Shown one piece after another: positions 42,815 to 52,507 of a stretch of DNA of 64,000 bases. The stretch is from NCBI GenBank assembly GCA_045635745.1, contig JAZTWG010000050.1:1-64000 (forward strand). The letters run 5' to 3'. Numbering within the stretch: the stretch's first letter is position 1; the number at the start of each line of letters is the position of its first letter. Source of the DNA: SIG78 sp045635745 (lineage in GTDB: Bacteria; Verrucomicrobiota; Lentisphaeria; Victivallales; Victivallaceae). Made by a program: the position numbers and the translations under genes. The notes beneath the pieces were generated by a model. It did no database searches, was not told the origin of the DNA, and worked only from the letters and a program-made list of their open reading frames with translations.

Positions 42815-45800
42815 ATGAGAATATTTCTTTTACTTATCGCCACTTTGCTGATGAATTCCGCCCATGGCAGTAACATTGTCAAAAACGGTGATTTCAGTAA
42901 AGGTTTGACCTATTGGAACAATATCGGCGGGGCTGTGCTGAGCACCACCGTAAAAGCCGGCGATAAGAATTCCGCTTGTGTTACCCGGGGCAAATATCTG
43001 GTGCAGAAAGTCGCGCTTGAACCCAATGCTGTTTATGAATTGAGTTTTCTGGTCAAGGGCGAAAATATCCCCGGCGTAAGCTCCAGTTCGCAGGGCGGAC
43101 GCGTTATTCTGCATGGCGGTAAAAACTACGGCAGAGCCACGACCAATGCCGACGGCAGCTGCATGACCGGCACTTTTGACTGGAAACGCGGCATTTACCG
43201 TTTCAACAGTTCAAAATTCAACAGCAAACGCCTCGATATATATTTGCGGCTCGATGCTGACGGCAAATTGTATTATGCCGATGTGAAACTCGTGAAAGTC
43301 GGTACCGAAAAAATTGAAGTCAGCAAACCGGGCAACAAGTTTTTCCGCGAAAGTTATCTGAAAGACTATCCCCTGCCGGACTTTTACCCCATCGATAAAG
43401 CTTACGGGATGGTGGAACCCGGTAAAATGGCAGAATTCAAGCTCGAAATGCAGCTGCTTGCTGATCTTGAATACACTCTTACCGTAAAAAATGAACTTGG
43501 CAAGACTGTTTACACACAGAAACGCAAACCCTATAAAGAAGGCGAAAAGATCACCGTGCCCGGTCAGGAACGCGGCTACTACATTCTTGAAGCCAATGCT
43601 TTTGTAAAAGATAAAAAAATTGCCATGGTGCAAAGCGCTTTTGTCAGCACCCCCGCCATGCAGGGCAAACGCGACCCGTTTTTCCGGGTGAATCAGTTCT
43701 GTATCTGGAGCCCGTTGATCGAAGGATACCGTATGATCGGTGCCGGTTCGGCAACTTTGCCGGTAATCGCCGGTGAGAAAGGCGATCCGGCAACCAATGC
43801 CCGCCGCCGTTTTCTGGGAACCTACAAAGCTTTTCTGGAGGCCAAAGACTTTGAGCTGCATGCACTTTATGCCAGCGGTGTATCATTAAACGGATGCGAT
43901 ACGGAGGCATTCCGCCGCGGCTACCCCATGTACAGCAAAGAGTATCTGCAAAGTGTGGAAACTGCTGTAACTGAAGCCGCCAAAATCCTCAAAGGCAGAG
44001 TTTCCAGCTACGGCTCAATTATGGAAATACCTTCGCAGGCGCAAATGAAGCACAAATACGCCGGTACCTGGGTGGAAGCTATGAGCCAGCAGCTTTTCCG
44101 CAGCCGTATCGTATCGCGTGCGGCCCGCAAAATCGATCCCGGAGCTAAAATCTCCGCCGGCGGAAACAATGTGCAGATGTATATTGAACCCATTGAACGG
44201 CTGGTGATGTCGGATCTGGTCGATGATTTTGATGTATATAATATCGATGCCTACTTCGGCAGCTGGGATCTTACGCATGGCAAACCCAATATCCCGGAAC
44301 GCAGCCTGCGTGATTTTTACATCAAATCCAGCGAACTTGCCCGTTCGCTCGGCAAAACCCCCATGGTGGAAAATACCGAAACCGGATATATGACTTATTA
44401 CGGCGACCGTTTTGATGAAGGTCTGGCGGTAACGCAGGCATTTCTGACTGCCCGCGCCATGGTTATAAGCAAAGCCTCGCCGGTAAGCAGCGTGGCGATC
44501 TTCCGTTTGAGCACTCATTACGGTTTTAACGAAAACAATCCCATGAGCGGCAGTTTCCCCACCGTCTGGAAACCGGGGCGCGCCGCTGACAACCGCACTC
44601 TGACCTTCACTCCGCTCCCCGGCGGTGCGGCATATGCCACTTTTGCCCGTGAACTGGCGTTTGCAGAATTTGTCAAAGAGCTCAAAACTGCCGACAAACT
44701 GCTTTATGCGTATGTATTCAAGCGCCCCGACGGCAAAACCATGCTTTCGGCATGGAGCGTTGAAAACGATTACACATTGAATATGCAGTTGGAAAAGCCC
44801 GCGCTTATGGTCAGCATGTACGGCCGGGAAACCCGCCTTGCGGCCGGAAAACAGCCACTCAAACTCACAATACAGCCGTTCTATCTGGTATTGGATGAAC
44901 CGGCAGAAAAAGTAACAGCCCAGCTGGAAGGTATTTTCAAAGCCATCCGGCCGTTGTATAAGTCGGCGGCAAAGTTGACTTCTCCGGATCAGGCCGTACT
45001 TTATGTGAATAACAGCGGTAATGAAAAAGTAACGGTCAAATGCGGCGCGCAGAGTATAGATATTCTGCCCGGCTCTATCGGCAGTACTGATGTGAAAGTG
45101 CAGAAGAACCAGAAGAGTATTGCTTTTACCGTAAATGGTGAAAAATTCGATGCCGCAATCATTGGCAATACCGTAAAATTCAAAAAGCACAACGGACTTG
45201 TCAAACTTGATAAAAACGGTAATTTCCCTGCCGGCAAAGCAAGCGGCAAACTCGTGGTGCCAACCCATGTTCAGCCCGTAAGTGCGCTGCACCCGGAATT
45301 GAGCTACTTCAAAAATCCGCTCAATCCCGACGGTCATGATATTTCTGCTGAATACAGTCTGACTTATGACAGCAAAAATATTTATATGACCGTCAAGGTC
45401 GATGACCCCACCCACATCCAGCGCTTCAGCAGAGAAAGCATCTGGCAGGGCGACAGCGTGCAGTTTGTTTTTGCCAACACGCCCGGCGCACCGGAAAGTG
45501 TCCGCAATCTGGGCGAAAAGTCCAACAGTCAGGGCCATAACTACAGCGCGGCACTCACACCCAGAGGCCCGGAAGTGGTAAAATATTTCACCAAACAGGC
45601 AATTTCAACCAAGGCCAATGTTTACCGGCAGAACAATCACACGGTTTACGAAATAACTGTACCCCAAAGTGAAATAGGCTATGTGCCGGGCAAGCCGCTC
45701 TACTTTGACTTTGTAGTTTTTGACAACAACAGCAAGAGTGCCAACATGCCGCCATACTGGCTGGATATGGATAAAGGTCTCGCCGGTGAACGGGATAACG

Positions 45801-45829
45801 CTCTCCTGCCGCTGGTGATTTTTGAATAA
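42815..45829 (+). CDS. Large secreted CBM4-like/TIM-barrel/CBM9-like protein 1
   Basis: A 1004-residue exported protein. Order: signal peptide (1-18); CBM4-like domain (19-165, NIVKNGDFSKGLTYW); beta-sandwich linker (about 166-285); a central region (about 290-640) that reads like a clan GH-A barrel with E404 in YGSIMEIPS and E519/E522 in MVENTETGY; a beta domain (about 640-800); and a CBM9-like domain (about 830-1004, HDISAEYSLTYDSKNIYMTV, WQGDSVQFVFA). No GH family was recognised. I infer a glycan-cleaving enzyme from the acid pair at barrel-strand ends. It is a close paralogue of the 989-residue protein 0.6 kb downstream. Confidence 0.68.
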   Translation: MRIFLLLIATLLMNSAHGSNIVKNGDFSKGLTYWNNIGGAVLSTTVKAGDKNSACVTRGKYLVQKVALEPNAVYELSFLVKGENIPGVSSSSQGGRVILHGGKNYGRATTNADGSCMTGTFDWKRGIYRFNSSKFNSKRLDIYLRLDADGKLYYADVKLVKVGTEKIEVSKPGNKFFRESYLKDYPLPDFYPIDKAYGMVEPGKMAEFKLEMQLLADLEYTLTVKNELGKTVYTQKRKPYKEGEKITVPGQERGYYILEANAFVKDKKIAMVQSAFVSTPAMQGKRDPFFRVNQFCIWSPLIEGYRMIGAGSATLPVIAGEKGDPATNARRRFLGTYKAFLEAKDFELHALYASGVSLNGCDTEAFRRGYPMYSKEYLQSVETAVTEAAKILKGRVSSYGSIMEIPSQAQMKHKYAGTWVEAMSQQLFRSRIVSRAARKIDPGAKISAGGNNVQMYIEPIERLVMSDLVDDFDVYNIDAYFGSWDLTHGKPNIPERSLRDFYIKSSELARSLGKTPMVENTETGYMTYYGDRFDEGLAVTQAFLTARAMVISKASPVSSVAIFRLSTHYGFNENNPMSGSFPTVWKPGRAADNRTLTFTPLPGGAAYATFARELAFAEFVKELKTADKLLYAYVFKRPDGKTMLSAWSVENDYTLNMQLEKPALMVSMYGRETRLAAGKQPLKLTIQPFYLVLDEPAEKVTAQLEGIFKAIRPLYKSAAKLTSPDQAVLYVNNSGNEKVTVKCGAQSIDILPGSIGSTDVKVQKNQKSIAFTVNGEKFDAAIIGNTVKFKKHNGLVKLDKNGNFPAGKASGKLVVPTHVQPVSALHPELSYFKNPLNPDGHDISAEYSLTYDSKNIYMTVKVDDPTHIQRFSRESIWQGDSVQFVFANTPGAPESVRNLGEKSNSQGHNYSAALTPRGPEVVKYFTKQAISTKANVYRQNNHTVYEITVPQSEIGYVPGKPLYFDFVVFDNNSKSANMPPYWLDMDKGLAGERDNALLPLVIFE

Positions 45830-45853
45830 GTAATTGAAAGGAAAAATTATTTT

Positions 45854-46369
45854 ATGCGTATAACAACATTTATTCTGGCGATGATCGCGGCAATGTTTAC
45901 TTTGAGTGCCGCCGAAGAAGTGAATCTCGTTAAAAACGGTGATTTCAGCGAAGGCAGCAAGGGTTGGCTGCTGCTTAAAGGGGCAACAGTTTGTACTGAT
46001 AAAGTCACCGGCAAAAACTATGTCTGCATCAAACAGGGGCAGCAGGCTGTACAAAATGTAACTGTTGACCCCCAAGCTGATTATCTTCTGACTTTCAAGG
46101 CGAAAGCTGATAATATTGATAAAAACAAGCAGGGGCATGGTGCCCGGATCATCATCCGCGGCGGTAAGCGTTTCGCCCGGGGCACGGTAGACCCCAAAGG
46201 CGGCTGCATGATTGGTAGTTTTGACTGGAAAGAAGGCAAATGTCTGCTCAAAGGTTCGGTTTTCTCAAGCAATAAAATTGTTTTAACTTTGCATTTGGAT
46301 GTCGATGGTAGTTGTTGCTTTACCGATTTTAAGATGGTAAAAGTTGCTGCCGGAAAAAAAGCTGAATAA
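45854..46369 (+). CDS. Small secreted CBM4-like protein 2
   Basis: A paralogue of the first small protein, also 171 residues, with signal peptide MRITTFILAMIAAMFTLSAA. Shared blocks are IIIRGGKRFARGTVDPKGGC and GSFDWKEGKC. Cys 118, 130, 154 and 155 are identical in position, and it has two extra Cys at 47 and 58. In the large proteins the Cys at positions matching 130, 154 and 155 are absent, so they may form disulfides specific to the stand-alone form. It lies 24 bases after large protein 1 and 31 before large protein 2, repeating the small-then-large order. Confidence 0.8.
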   Translation: MRITTFILAMIAAMFTLSAAEEVNLVKNGDFSEGSKGWLLLKGATVCTDKVTGKNYVCIKQGQQAVQNVTVDPQADYLLTFKAKADNIDKNKQGHGARIIIRGGKRFARGTVDPKGGCMIGSFDWKEGKCLLKGSVFSSNKIVLTLHLDVDGSCCFTDFKMVKVAAGKKAE

Positions 46370-46400
46370 TTTTAAAATCTTATCAATCAGAGAGGTTTTT

Positions 46401-49370
46401 ATGCGTATACTGCTTATACTGTTGGGGAGTTTTATTGCTCTGAATCTGAGCGCCAATATTATTAAAAACGGCGATTTCAGTTTGGGTATGAAATACTGGA
46501 ATTCACAGGGTGCTGTGCTCAGCGATACTGTGAAAGCCGGCGATAAGAGAGCCGTCTGCGTTACTGCCAAAAAAGGTATGGTGCAGAGTGTAGCAATCGA
46601 ACCGAACTCGGTTTATGAATTGAGTTTTCTGGTCAAGGGCGAAAATATAACCAAGAGCAATCCCGGTAAAAACGGCGGCAGGGTCATTCTCCGCTGCGGC
46701 AAAGTTTACGGCAGAGCCACCGGAACTGCCGACGGCAGCTGTCTGGTCGGGACTTTTGACTGGAAACGCGTGGTTTACCGTTTTGAATCTTCCAAATTCA
46801 AAGGCAGCCGCATGGTTTTGAATTTTTATCTGGATGTGGAAGGTAAACTCTATTTTGCTGATATTAAACTGAAAAAAGTCGGTATGTCAAAGATCGAAGT
46901 ATCCAAACCCGGCAATCAGTTCTTCCGCGAAAGTTATCTCAAAGGTTATCCGCTGCCGGACTTTTATCCCACCGACAAAGCTTACGGACTGGTGGAACCC
47001 GGCAAGGCGGCAGAATTCACCCTTGAAATGCAGCTGCTGGATGATCTTGAGTATACCTTGAAAGTAAAAGATGAACTCGGCAAGACTGTTTACACCCAGA
47101 AACGCAAGCCCTACAAAGAAGGCGAAAAAATCACCGTTCCCGGTCAGGAACGCGGCTACTATATTCTTGAAGTCGAAGCTTTTGTAAAAGATAAAAAAGT
47201 TGCTATGGTGCAGAGCGCCTTTATCAGTACTCCGAAAATGGCAAAACGCGATCCCTTTTTCCGGGTAAATCAGTTCGGCATCTGGACTCCTCTGTTTGAA
47301 GGCTACCGCATGATGGGTATGGGCTCTGCCACATTGCCGATAATCGGCAACGAAAAGGGCAATCCCGCAGCGAATGCCCGCAAACGTTTTCTGGGAACAT
47401 ACAAAAAATTCCTTGACTCCGATTTTGAACTTCACGCACTATATGTCGGCGGTTTGAACCAGAATAATTGCGATATGGATAAATTCCGCCGCGGTTATTC
47501 CATGTTCTCTCACGAATACATGAAAAATATTGAAGACACCGTTACCGAGGCAGCAAAGATCCTCAAGGGCAAAGTCAAAACCTACGGCTCGATCATGGAA
47601 ATACCTTCTGCCGCCCAGATGAAGCATAAGCATGTCGGTACCTGGGTGGAAGCCATGAGCAATCAGCTTATCACCAGCCGCATCGTATCGCGCGCGGCCC
47701 GCAAGATCGACCCCGATGCCAAAATCACTTCCGGGGGCAACAATGTGGAAATGTATATCGAGCCGTATGAACGCATCGTTATGTCAGATCTGGTCGATGA
47801 ATTTGATATTTACAACATTGATGCCTATTTCGGCAACTGGAACCTGACGGTCGGAAAACCCAATGTTCCGGAACGCAGTCTGCGGAATTTCTACATCAAA
47901 TCCAGCAATCTTGCCCGTTCGCTGGGGAAATCGCCGATGGTGGAAAATACCGAAACCGGTTACAACATCTTTTACGGCAACCGTTTTGATGAAGGTCTGG
48001 CGGTAACGCAGGCGTTTTTGACCGCCCGCGCCATGATCATCAGCAAATCCGCTCCGGTAAGCAGCGTGGCGCTGTACCGGGCAAGTTCCCACTACGGCTT
48101 TAACGAAAACAATCCCATGAGCGGATGTTTTACCACTTGCTGGAAACCGGGCCGGGCTGCAGACAACCGCACTTTGACCTTTACTCCGCTTCCCGGCGGC
48201 GCAGCATATGCCACTTTTGCCCGCGAACTGGCGTTCGTGAAATTCGTTAAAGAGATCAAGAGTTTTGATAATCAGCTTTATTGTTATGTATTTACCCGTC
48301 CCGACGGCAAAACTGTGCTTTCGGCATGGATCCTGGACGGCAGTTTTGACTTGAATCTGCTTTTGAAAAAGCCTGCGGTCAGAGTCAGCATGTACGGTCG
48401 GGAAACCGGGATTGCCGCCGGTAAGCAGCAATTCAAGCTTACTCAACAGCCTTTCTATCTGGTAACAGAAGAAGCCGCTGAAAAGTTCGTTGAACAGGTT
48501 GAAAAGATTTTCAAATCCATCCGTCCGCAATACAAAGCCGGAGCTAAATTGGTTGCACCCGATAAAGCAGTGCTTTTCGTAAATAATACGCTTAACGAAA
48601 AAATCCATGTCAAGTGCGGTTCACAAAGCCTGGATATTCTGCCTGGTGTTATCGACAAGATGACCGTAAAGATCAGCAAAGATCAGAAAAATATTGATTT
48701 TACCATCAATGGCGAAAAAATTTCTGCCAAAGTTGTTGATAATACAGTGAAGTTTTTCAAGGGCAAAGATAAAGCCAATCGCAAACTTGTTGTGCCGGAT
48801 AATGTAAAACCGGTGAGCGCGCTGCATCCTGAATTGAGTTACTTCAAGAGCAGCCTGAATCCCAACGGCCACAATATATCGGCTGAATACAGCATAACTT
48901 ATGATAAGGATAATATCTATCTGACGATCAAAGTCGATGACCCGGAACATATTCAGCGGTTCAACAAAGACAATATCTGGCGCGGCGACAGCGTGCAGTT
49001 CGTCTTTGCCACCAGCCCTGCGCCACCGGCGGAAGCCCGCGATATGGATACAGCGCATAAAATTTATACCGAAGGGCATAATTACAGCGTAGCTATGACT
49101 CCGCGCGGTACGGAAGTTGTGAAGTATCATACCAATTTCGGTACCAGTGTCAAGGCCAAAGCCGTCCGGCAGAATAATAATACTGTTTATTCGATCACTG
49201 TCCCCAAAAACGAGATCGGATGTACGGATGATAAGCCGCTGTACTTCAACTTTGTAGTATTTGACAATAACAGCAAGATTGCTAACGCCGCTCCTTACTG
49301 GCTGGATATGGATGACGGTCTGGCCGGCAACCGCGATAACGCCGCGCTGCCGCTGGTGATTTTTGAATAA
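46401..49370 (+). CDS. Large secreted CBM4-like/TIM-barrel/CBM9-like protein 2
   Basis: A 989-residue paralogue of large protein 1, nearly collinear over its whole length, with long shared stretches such as FRESYLK, KRKPYKEGEKITVPGQERGY and ARAADNRTLTF-type blocks. The start is ATG 46401 behind GAGAGG, giving signal peptide MRILLILLGSFIALNLSA. Candidate catalytic acids are E400 (SIMEIPS) and E515/E518 (VENTETGY), with the same 115-residue spacing as in the first copy. The CBM9-like end (HNISAEYSITYDKDNIYLTI) is kept. Differences cluster in the beta domain before the CBM9-like end, suggesting shifted substrate or partner specificity. Confidence 0.68.
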   Translation: MRILLILLGSFIALNLSANIIKNGDFSLGMKYWNSQGAVLSDTVKAGDKRAVCVTAKKGMVQSVAIEPNSVYELSFLVKGENITKSNPGKNGGRVILRCGKVYGRATGTADGSCLVGTFDWKRVVYRFESSKFKGSRMVLNFYLDVEGKLYFADIKLKKVGMSKIEVSKPGNQFFRESYLKGYPLPDFYPTDKAYGLVEPGKAAEFTLEMQLLDDLEYTLKVKDELGKTVYTQKRKPYKEGEKITVPGQERGYYILEVEAFVKDKKVAMVQSAFISTPKMAKRDPFFRVNQFGIWTPLFEGYRMMGMGSATLPIIGNEKGNPAANARKRFLGTYKKFLDSDFELHALYVGGLNQNNCDMDKFRRGYSMFSHEYMKNIEDTVTEAAKILKGKVKTYGSIMEIPSAAQMKHKHVGTWVEAMSNQLITSRIVSRAARKIDPDAKITSGGNNVEMYIEPYERIVMSDLVDEFDIYNIDAYFGNWNLTVGKPNVPERSLRNFYIKSSNLARSLGKSPMVENTETGYNIFYGNRFDEGLAVTQAFLTARAMIISKSAPVSSVALYRASSHYGFNENNPMSGCFTTCWKPGRAADNRTLTFTPLPGGAAYATFARELAFVKFVKEIKSFDNQLYCYVFTRPDGKTVLSAWILDGSFDLNLLLKKPAVRVSMYGRETGIAAGKQQFKLTQQPFYLVTEEAAEKFVEQVEKIFKSIRPQYKAGAKLVAPDKAVLFVNNTLNEKIHVKCGSQSLDILPGVIDKMTVKISKDQKNIDFTINGEKISAKVVDNTVKFFKGKDKANRKLVVPDNVKPVSALHPELSYFKSSLNPNGHNISAEYSITYDKDNIYLTIKVDDPEHIQRFNKDNIWRGDSVQFVFATSPAPPAEARDMDTAHKIYTEGHNYSVAMTPRGTEVVKYHTNFGTSVKAKAVRQNNNTVYSITVPKNEIGCTDDKPLYFNFVVFDNNSKIANAAPYWLDMDDGLAGNRDNAALPLVIFE

Positions 49371-49396
49371 TTGAAATTTACAACGAAAGAAAACAA

Positions 49397-50104
49397 ATGA
49401 AAACAATTTTTGAAAATGTTATTTATGGTCGGGCGAAGCAATACCGCTTCACCCTGATAGAACTTCTTGTGGTGATTGCCATTATTGCCATATTGGCTGC
49501 AATGCTGCTGCCGGCACTTTCAGCAGCGCGGGAACGTGCAAAAATGGCTAATTGTACCGGTAACCTCAAGCAAATCGGGCTGATGTTGGAAGGCTATCTT
49601 AACGCACACAACGATATTTATCCGTATTGTCACTCTGATAAAGAAGGTGTCCGTTCCAAATACTGGTTCGATTACCTTACGGATTTTGACTGTATGGAAA
49701 AAGCCGGTAACTCGGCAGATTCCATCAAAGACAACACAGCATTCACCTGTCCGAGCAATACGCTGCGGTTCAAGTACGCTAGTGATTATTCTTCGGTAAA
49801 CTACGCTATTCACCGGAGATCATCGAATCTGAAACAAGGTCTTTCCGGGCTTGTTTCCGGTTCAACAGCCATAGCAAGCGCCAATCGTTCAATCATTGAT
49901 GAACCGTCAACGGTTTTTACGGTGGCTGATATCGATAAAAATATTTACGGTATATACACGCTGCCGACGGGCGGTACCGCGTCGCCGGGCTTTACTGTGC
50001 ACAACAATTATGCCAACTTCCTGTGGGCCGATGGTCATGTGGAAGCTATGCAGGAAAAAGCAATGAGTACAGATATTCATTTCAAGCCGCAGCGGAATCT
50101 GTGA
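49397..50104 (+). CDS. Type II pseudopilin-like protein 2
   Basis: A 235-residue prepilin-like protein with leader MKTIFENVIYGRAKQYR, then FTLIELLVVIAIIAIL and an ALSAARERAKM helix as in pseudopilin 1. The tail ANFLWADGHVEAMQ has the same DGHV ending. It closes the duplicated block, which is thus flanked by a pseudopilin gene on each side, 26 bases after large protein 2 and 7 before the DUF4838 gene. Assembly would need a PilD peptidase and a secretion ATPase encoded elsewhere; none is in this window. Confidence 0.88.
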   Translation: MKTIFENVIYGRAKQYRFTLIELLVVIAIIAILAAMLLPALSAARERAKMANCTGNLKQIGLMLEGYLNAHNDIYPYCHSDKEGVRSKYWFDYLTDFDCMEKAGNSADSIKDNTAFTCPSNTLRFKYASDYSSVNYAIHRRSSNLKQGLSGLVSGSTAIASANRSIIDEPSTVFTVADIDKNIYGIYTLPTGGTASPGFTVHNNYANFLWADGHVEAMQEKAMSTDIHFKPQRNL

Positions 50105-50111
50105 GGTTAAA

Positions 50112-52484
50112 ATGTTTGTTTTTGTAAGAAACGCAATCTTTGTATTGACTGCTTTTTACAGTATGATTCATACTGTATCAGGCTCCGGGTTGCCGGAAGT
50201 CCTGATAATACCGGATAATTCTACTGTAACGGAAGCGCATGCAGTAAAAGAGTTGACATTTTTCTGGCAGAAGTCTGTCGGCAGCAAGCTTGCTGTTCAC
50301 AAAAAATCTGAATTCAAAAATATCAGGCCGCAGAAAAAAATCATTTTAGGTGATGCTTCTGAACAGAAAAAACTTGCAGAAGAAGAGTGGTTGATCAAAC
50401 CGCTTGCTGATGGTTCAATATTGCTTGCTGGCGGCGGCGAACGCGGTAATCTTTACGCGGTGTATGAATTTCTTGAACGGGTGCTTGGAATAAGATTTTA
50501 TGGCATAGCCGATACTTTTATTCCCGATAACAAAGAAATAAAAATGCCGACCGGCAGTATCAGCGGCAAGCCGTATCTGCCATACCGTATGATGGCAATG
50601 TCTGTACGCCGCGCGGGGCAAGCTGATAAAGAAAGCCTTTTTATGGGGCGTAACCGCATACAGGGACCCAATACCCGCGGCAGTATGCGTCTGGCGGGTT
50701 CCGGAGCCTGGAATATGTACGGCAGTCCATGGCGTTGTCATACATTCGGAATATATACCAAGGAACCGGACGCTCCGAAGAACATGGAGTGTTATTCGCT
50801 TGACCGTTTTGGCAAACGGCTCAAAGCTGTCAACGGTTCCGGCCCCGGTCAGCCCTGTCTGACGCACCCGGAAACGATTGCGTTTTTCAAGAAAAAATTG
50901 CGTTATTATATCGAAAAAGACCGGAAGAACATTGCACAGGCGCAATGGCCGAAAGTTTACAACATTTCGGTAAATGACAATGTTGATTACTGCCGGTGCA
51001 AGAGCTGTCGCGAGCGTTGGCAGATCACCGGTGGCCCCGGCGGCAACGATATGGAGTTTATCAACACTCTGGCGGAAGATATCGAAAAAGATTATCCGGA
51101 TGTGATTATCGAAACTTTTGCCTATACTTATTCCATGGAACCATCCAAAATCAAGCCGCATAAAAATGTAATGGTGCAATTTGCTGCATTGGGCAGGGAG
51201 TTCGCGCACGGATTCCGTTATACGACCCGCAGTCTGCTTACTGATCACAACCGCCAGGCCCGCGAATGTCTGGAAAAGTGGAGTTCAATAAGCAATACAC
51301 TTTCCATCTGGGCTTATGGTATATTTTATCACGAAACTACCTTGTCGCCATACACGATTGTTCGCGGCTTGAAGGATGATTTTTCTGTATATACCGCCAA
51401 CAAAGTAAAATCTGTATATTTTGAAAATGAAATAACCCGTGCATTCCGCAAGGGCAAAAGAGCCCCGTTGATGCCGTCATTTGCAGATTTGAAAGCATAT
51501 ACTTTTGCCCGGCTGACCATTGATCCGAAGTTGGATATTGAAAAACATATCAACGAATTCATGCGTGATTTTTACGGCCACGCAGCACCTTATATGAGCG
51601 AGTATCTGCTGCTGCTGGAAAAAGCGCAGCTTACCGGCTCAATGGAAGATGTTGCGCTGAACGGCAGAGCATTTCTCTCGCCGGAATTTTTTCAAAAGAG
51701 CTACGATCTGATGGCAAAAGCCGAAAAGGCCGCTGCAAAACATCCGCAGTATTTGCGTCGGCTGCGCCGGGAATATTATACTTTGGATCACGCGGCACTT
51801 TATCTTAAAACATTTTTACCGGCTGGTTCGATAAAAATTGAAGATAAAGCATTGATCAGTCGCATAAAAGCGGTGGAAAATACTTTGTGGAGCGATTATT
51901 ACAGCGATTTGACCAAAAAAGAGCTTCAGGAACTCAAAAGCGGTGCAGCTGAACGCCTTGCCGCATTGCAGGCCAGAAAAAATGTAAAACCGCAGCCGCT
52001 GCCGGATATGTTGAAAAACCGCAAGGTTATATTGGACTATCTGCCGCCATTGTTGGATGCCTCCAATAACAAATCATTGAAAAATGTAAATGATGCTGAT
52101 GCTGTAGGCGGCAAGGCGGTTATGCTTGATAACAGTAGAAATTTTCATACAAACCGCAAATTTGAATTCGGTGTATATCATGCCAGCTCAAATAAATTGT
52201 TTGTCCGCAATTATCTGGAGTGGTCGGAAATTCCGCAGGATGAAAAATATCACTGGTATAGTATGTCGAATATATTACTGGCACCCAAGTGCCGTTTCTG
52301 GGCGCATTGGTCGTGGGGAATGACTCCGATAGATCTCTCCGAGTGTTACGACGGAACACTCCCCGGACGGCGTGTGGATATATATTTTTCCATGAAGTTT
52401 GTGGGACCGGTATATGTAAAAGGTTCTACAAAACCCAACAGCATAAGTGTTGATCGGGTGATAGTTGTGGAAAGCAGTCAATAA
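50112..52484 (+). CDS. Secreted DUF4838-domain protein (GH-like)
   Basis: A 790-residue protein with a probable signal peptide (about 1-24). An N-terminal alpha/beta domain like that of GH67/GH20 enzymes (LPEVLIIPDNSTVTEAHAV, then VYEFLERVLGIRFYG near 120) precedes the DUF4838 core. The hallmark SVNDNVDYCRCKSC lies near residues 285-298, with a CxCxxC Cys group, followed by DVIIETFAYTY. A C-terminal beta domain (about 670-790) may bind carbohydrate. DUF4838 proteins are considered glycosidase-like, but I know of no settled activity. It is part of the eight-gene locus, so it should act on the same glycan. Confidence 0.82.
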   Translation: MFVFVRNAIFVLTAFYSMIHTVSGSGLPEVLIIPDNSTVTEAHAVKELTFFWQKSVGSKLAVHKKSEFKNIRPQKKIILGDASEQKKLAEEEWLIKPLADGSILLAGGGERGNLYAVYEFLERVLGIRFYGIADTFIPDNKEIKMPTGSISGKPYLPYRMMAMSVRRAGQADKESLFMGRNRIQGPNTRGSMRLAGSGAWNMYGSPWRCHTFGIYTKEPDAPKNMECYSLDRFGKRLKAVNGSGPGQPCLTHPETIAFFKKKLRYYIEKDRKNIAQAQWPKVYNISVNDNVDYCRCKSCRERWQITGGPGGNDMEFINTLAEDIEKDYPDVIIETFAYTYSMEPSKIKPHKNVMVQFAALGREFAHGFRYTTRSLLTDHNRQARECLEKWSSISNTLSIWAYGIFYHETTLSPYTIVRGLKDDFSVYTANKVKSVYFENEITRAFRKGKRAPLMPSFADLKAYTFARLTIDPKLDIEKHINEFMRDFYGHAAPYMSEYLLLLEKAQLTGSMEDVALNGRAFLSPEFFQKSYDLMAKAEKAAAKHPQYLRRLRREYYTLDHAALYLKTFLPAGSIKIEDKALISRIKAVENTLWSDYYSDLTKKELQELKSGAAERLAALQARKNVKPQPLPDMLKNRKVILDYLPPLLDASNNKSLKNVNDADAVGGKAVMLDNSRNFHTNRKFEFGVYHASSNKLFVRNYLEWSEIPQDEKYHWYSMSNILLAPKCRFWAHWSWGMTPIDLSECYDGTLPGRRVDIYFSMKFVGPVYVKGSTKPNSISVDRVIVVESSQ

Positions 52485-52507
52485 TTATAAACACGGAACA
52501 TGATAAA

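Noticed and set aside
41543..50104. A complete type II secretion or type IV pilus operon
   Set aside because: Only two pilin-like proteins are present; no ATPase, platform, secretin or prepilin peptidase gene lies in the window.
50112..52484. GH67 alpha-glucuronidase
   Set aside because: The N-terminal domain is similar, but the core has the DUF4838 SVNDN-CxCxxC block instead of the GH67 catalytic signatures.
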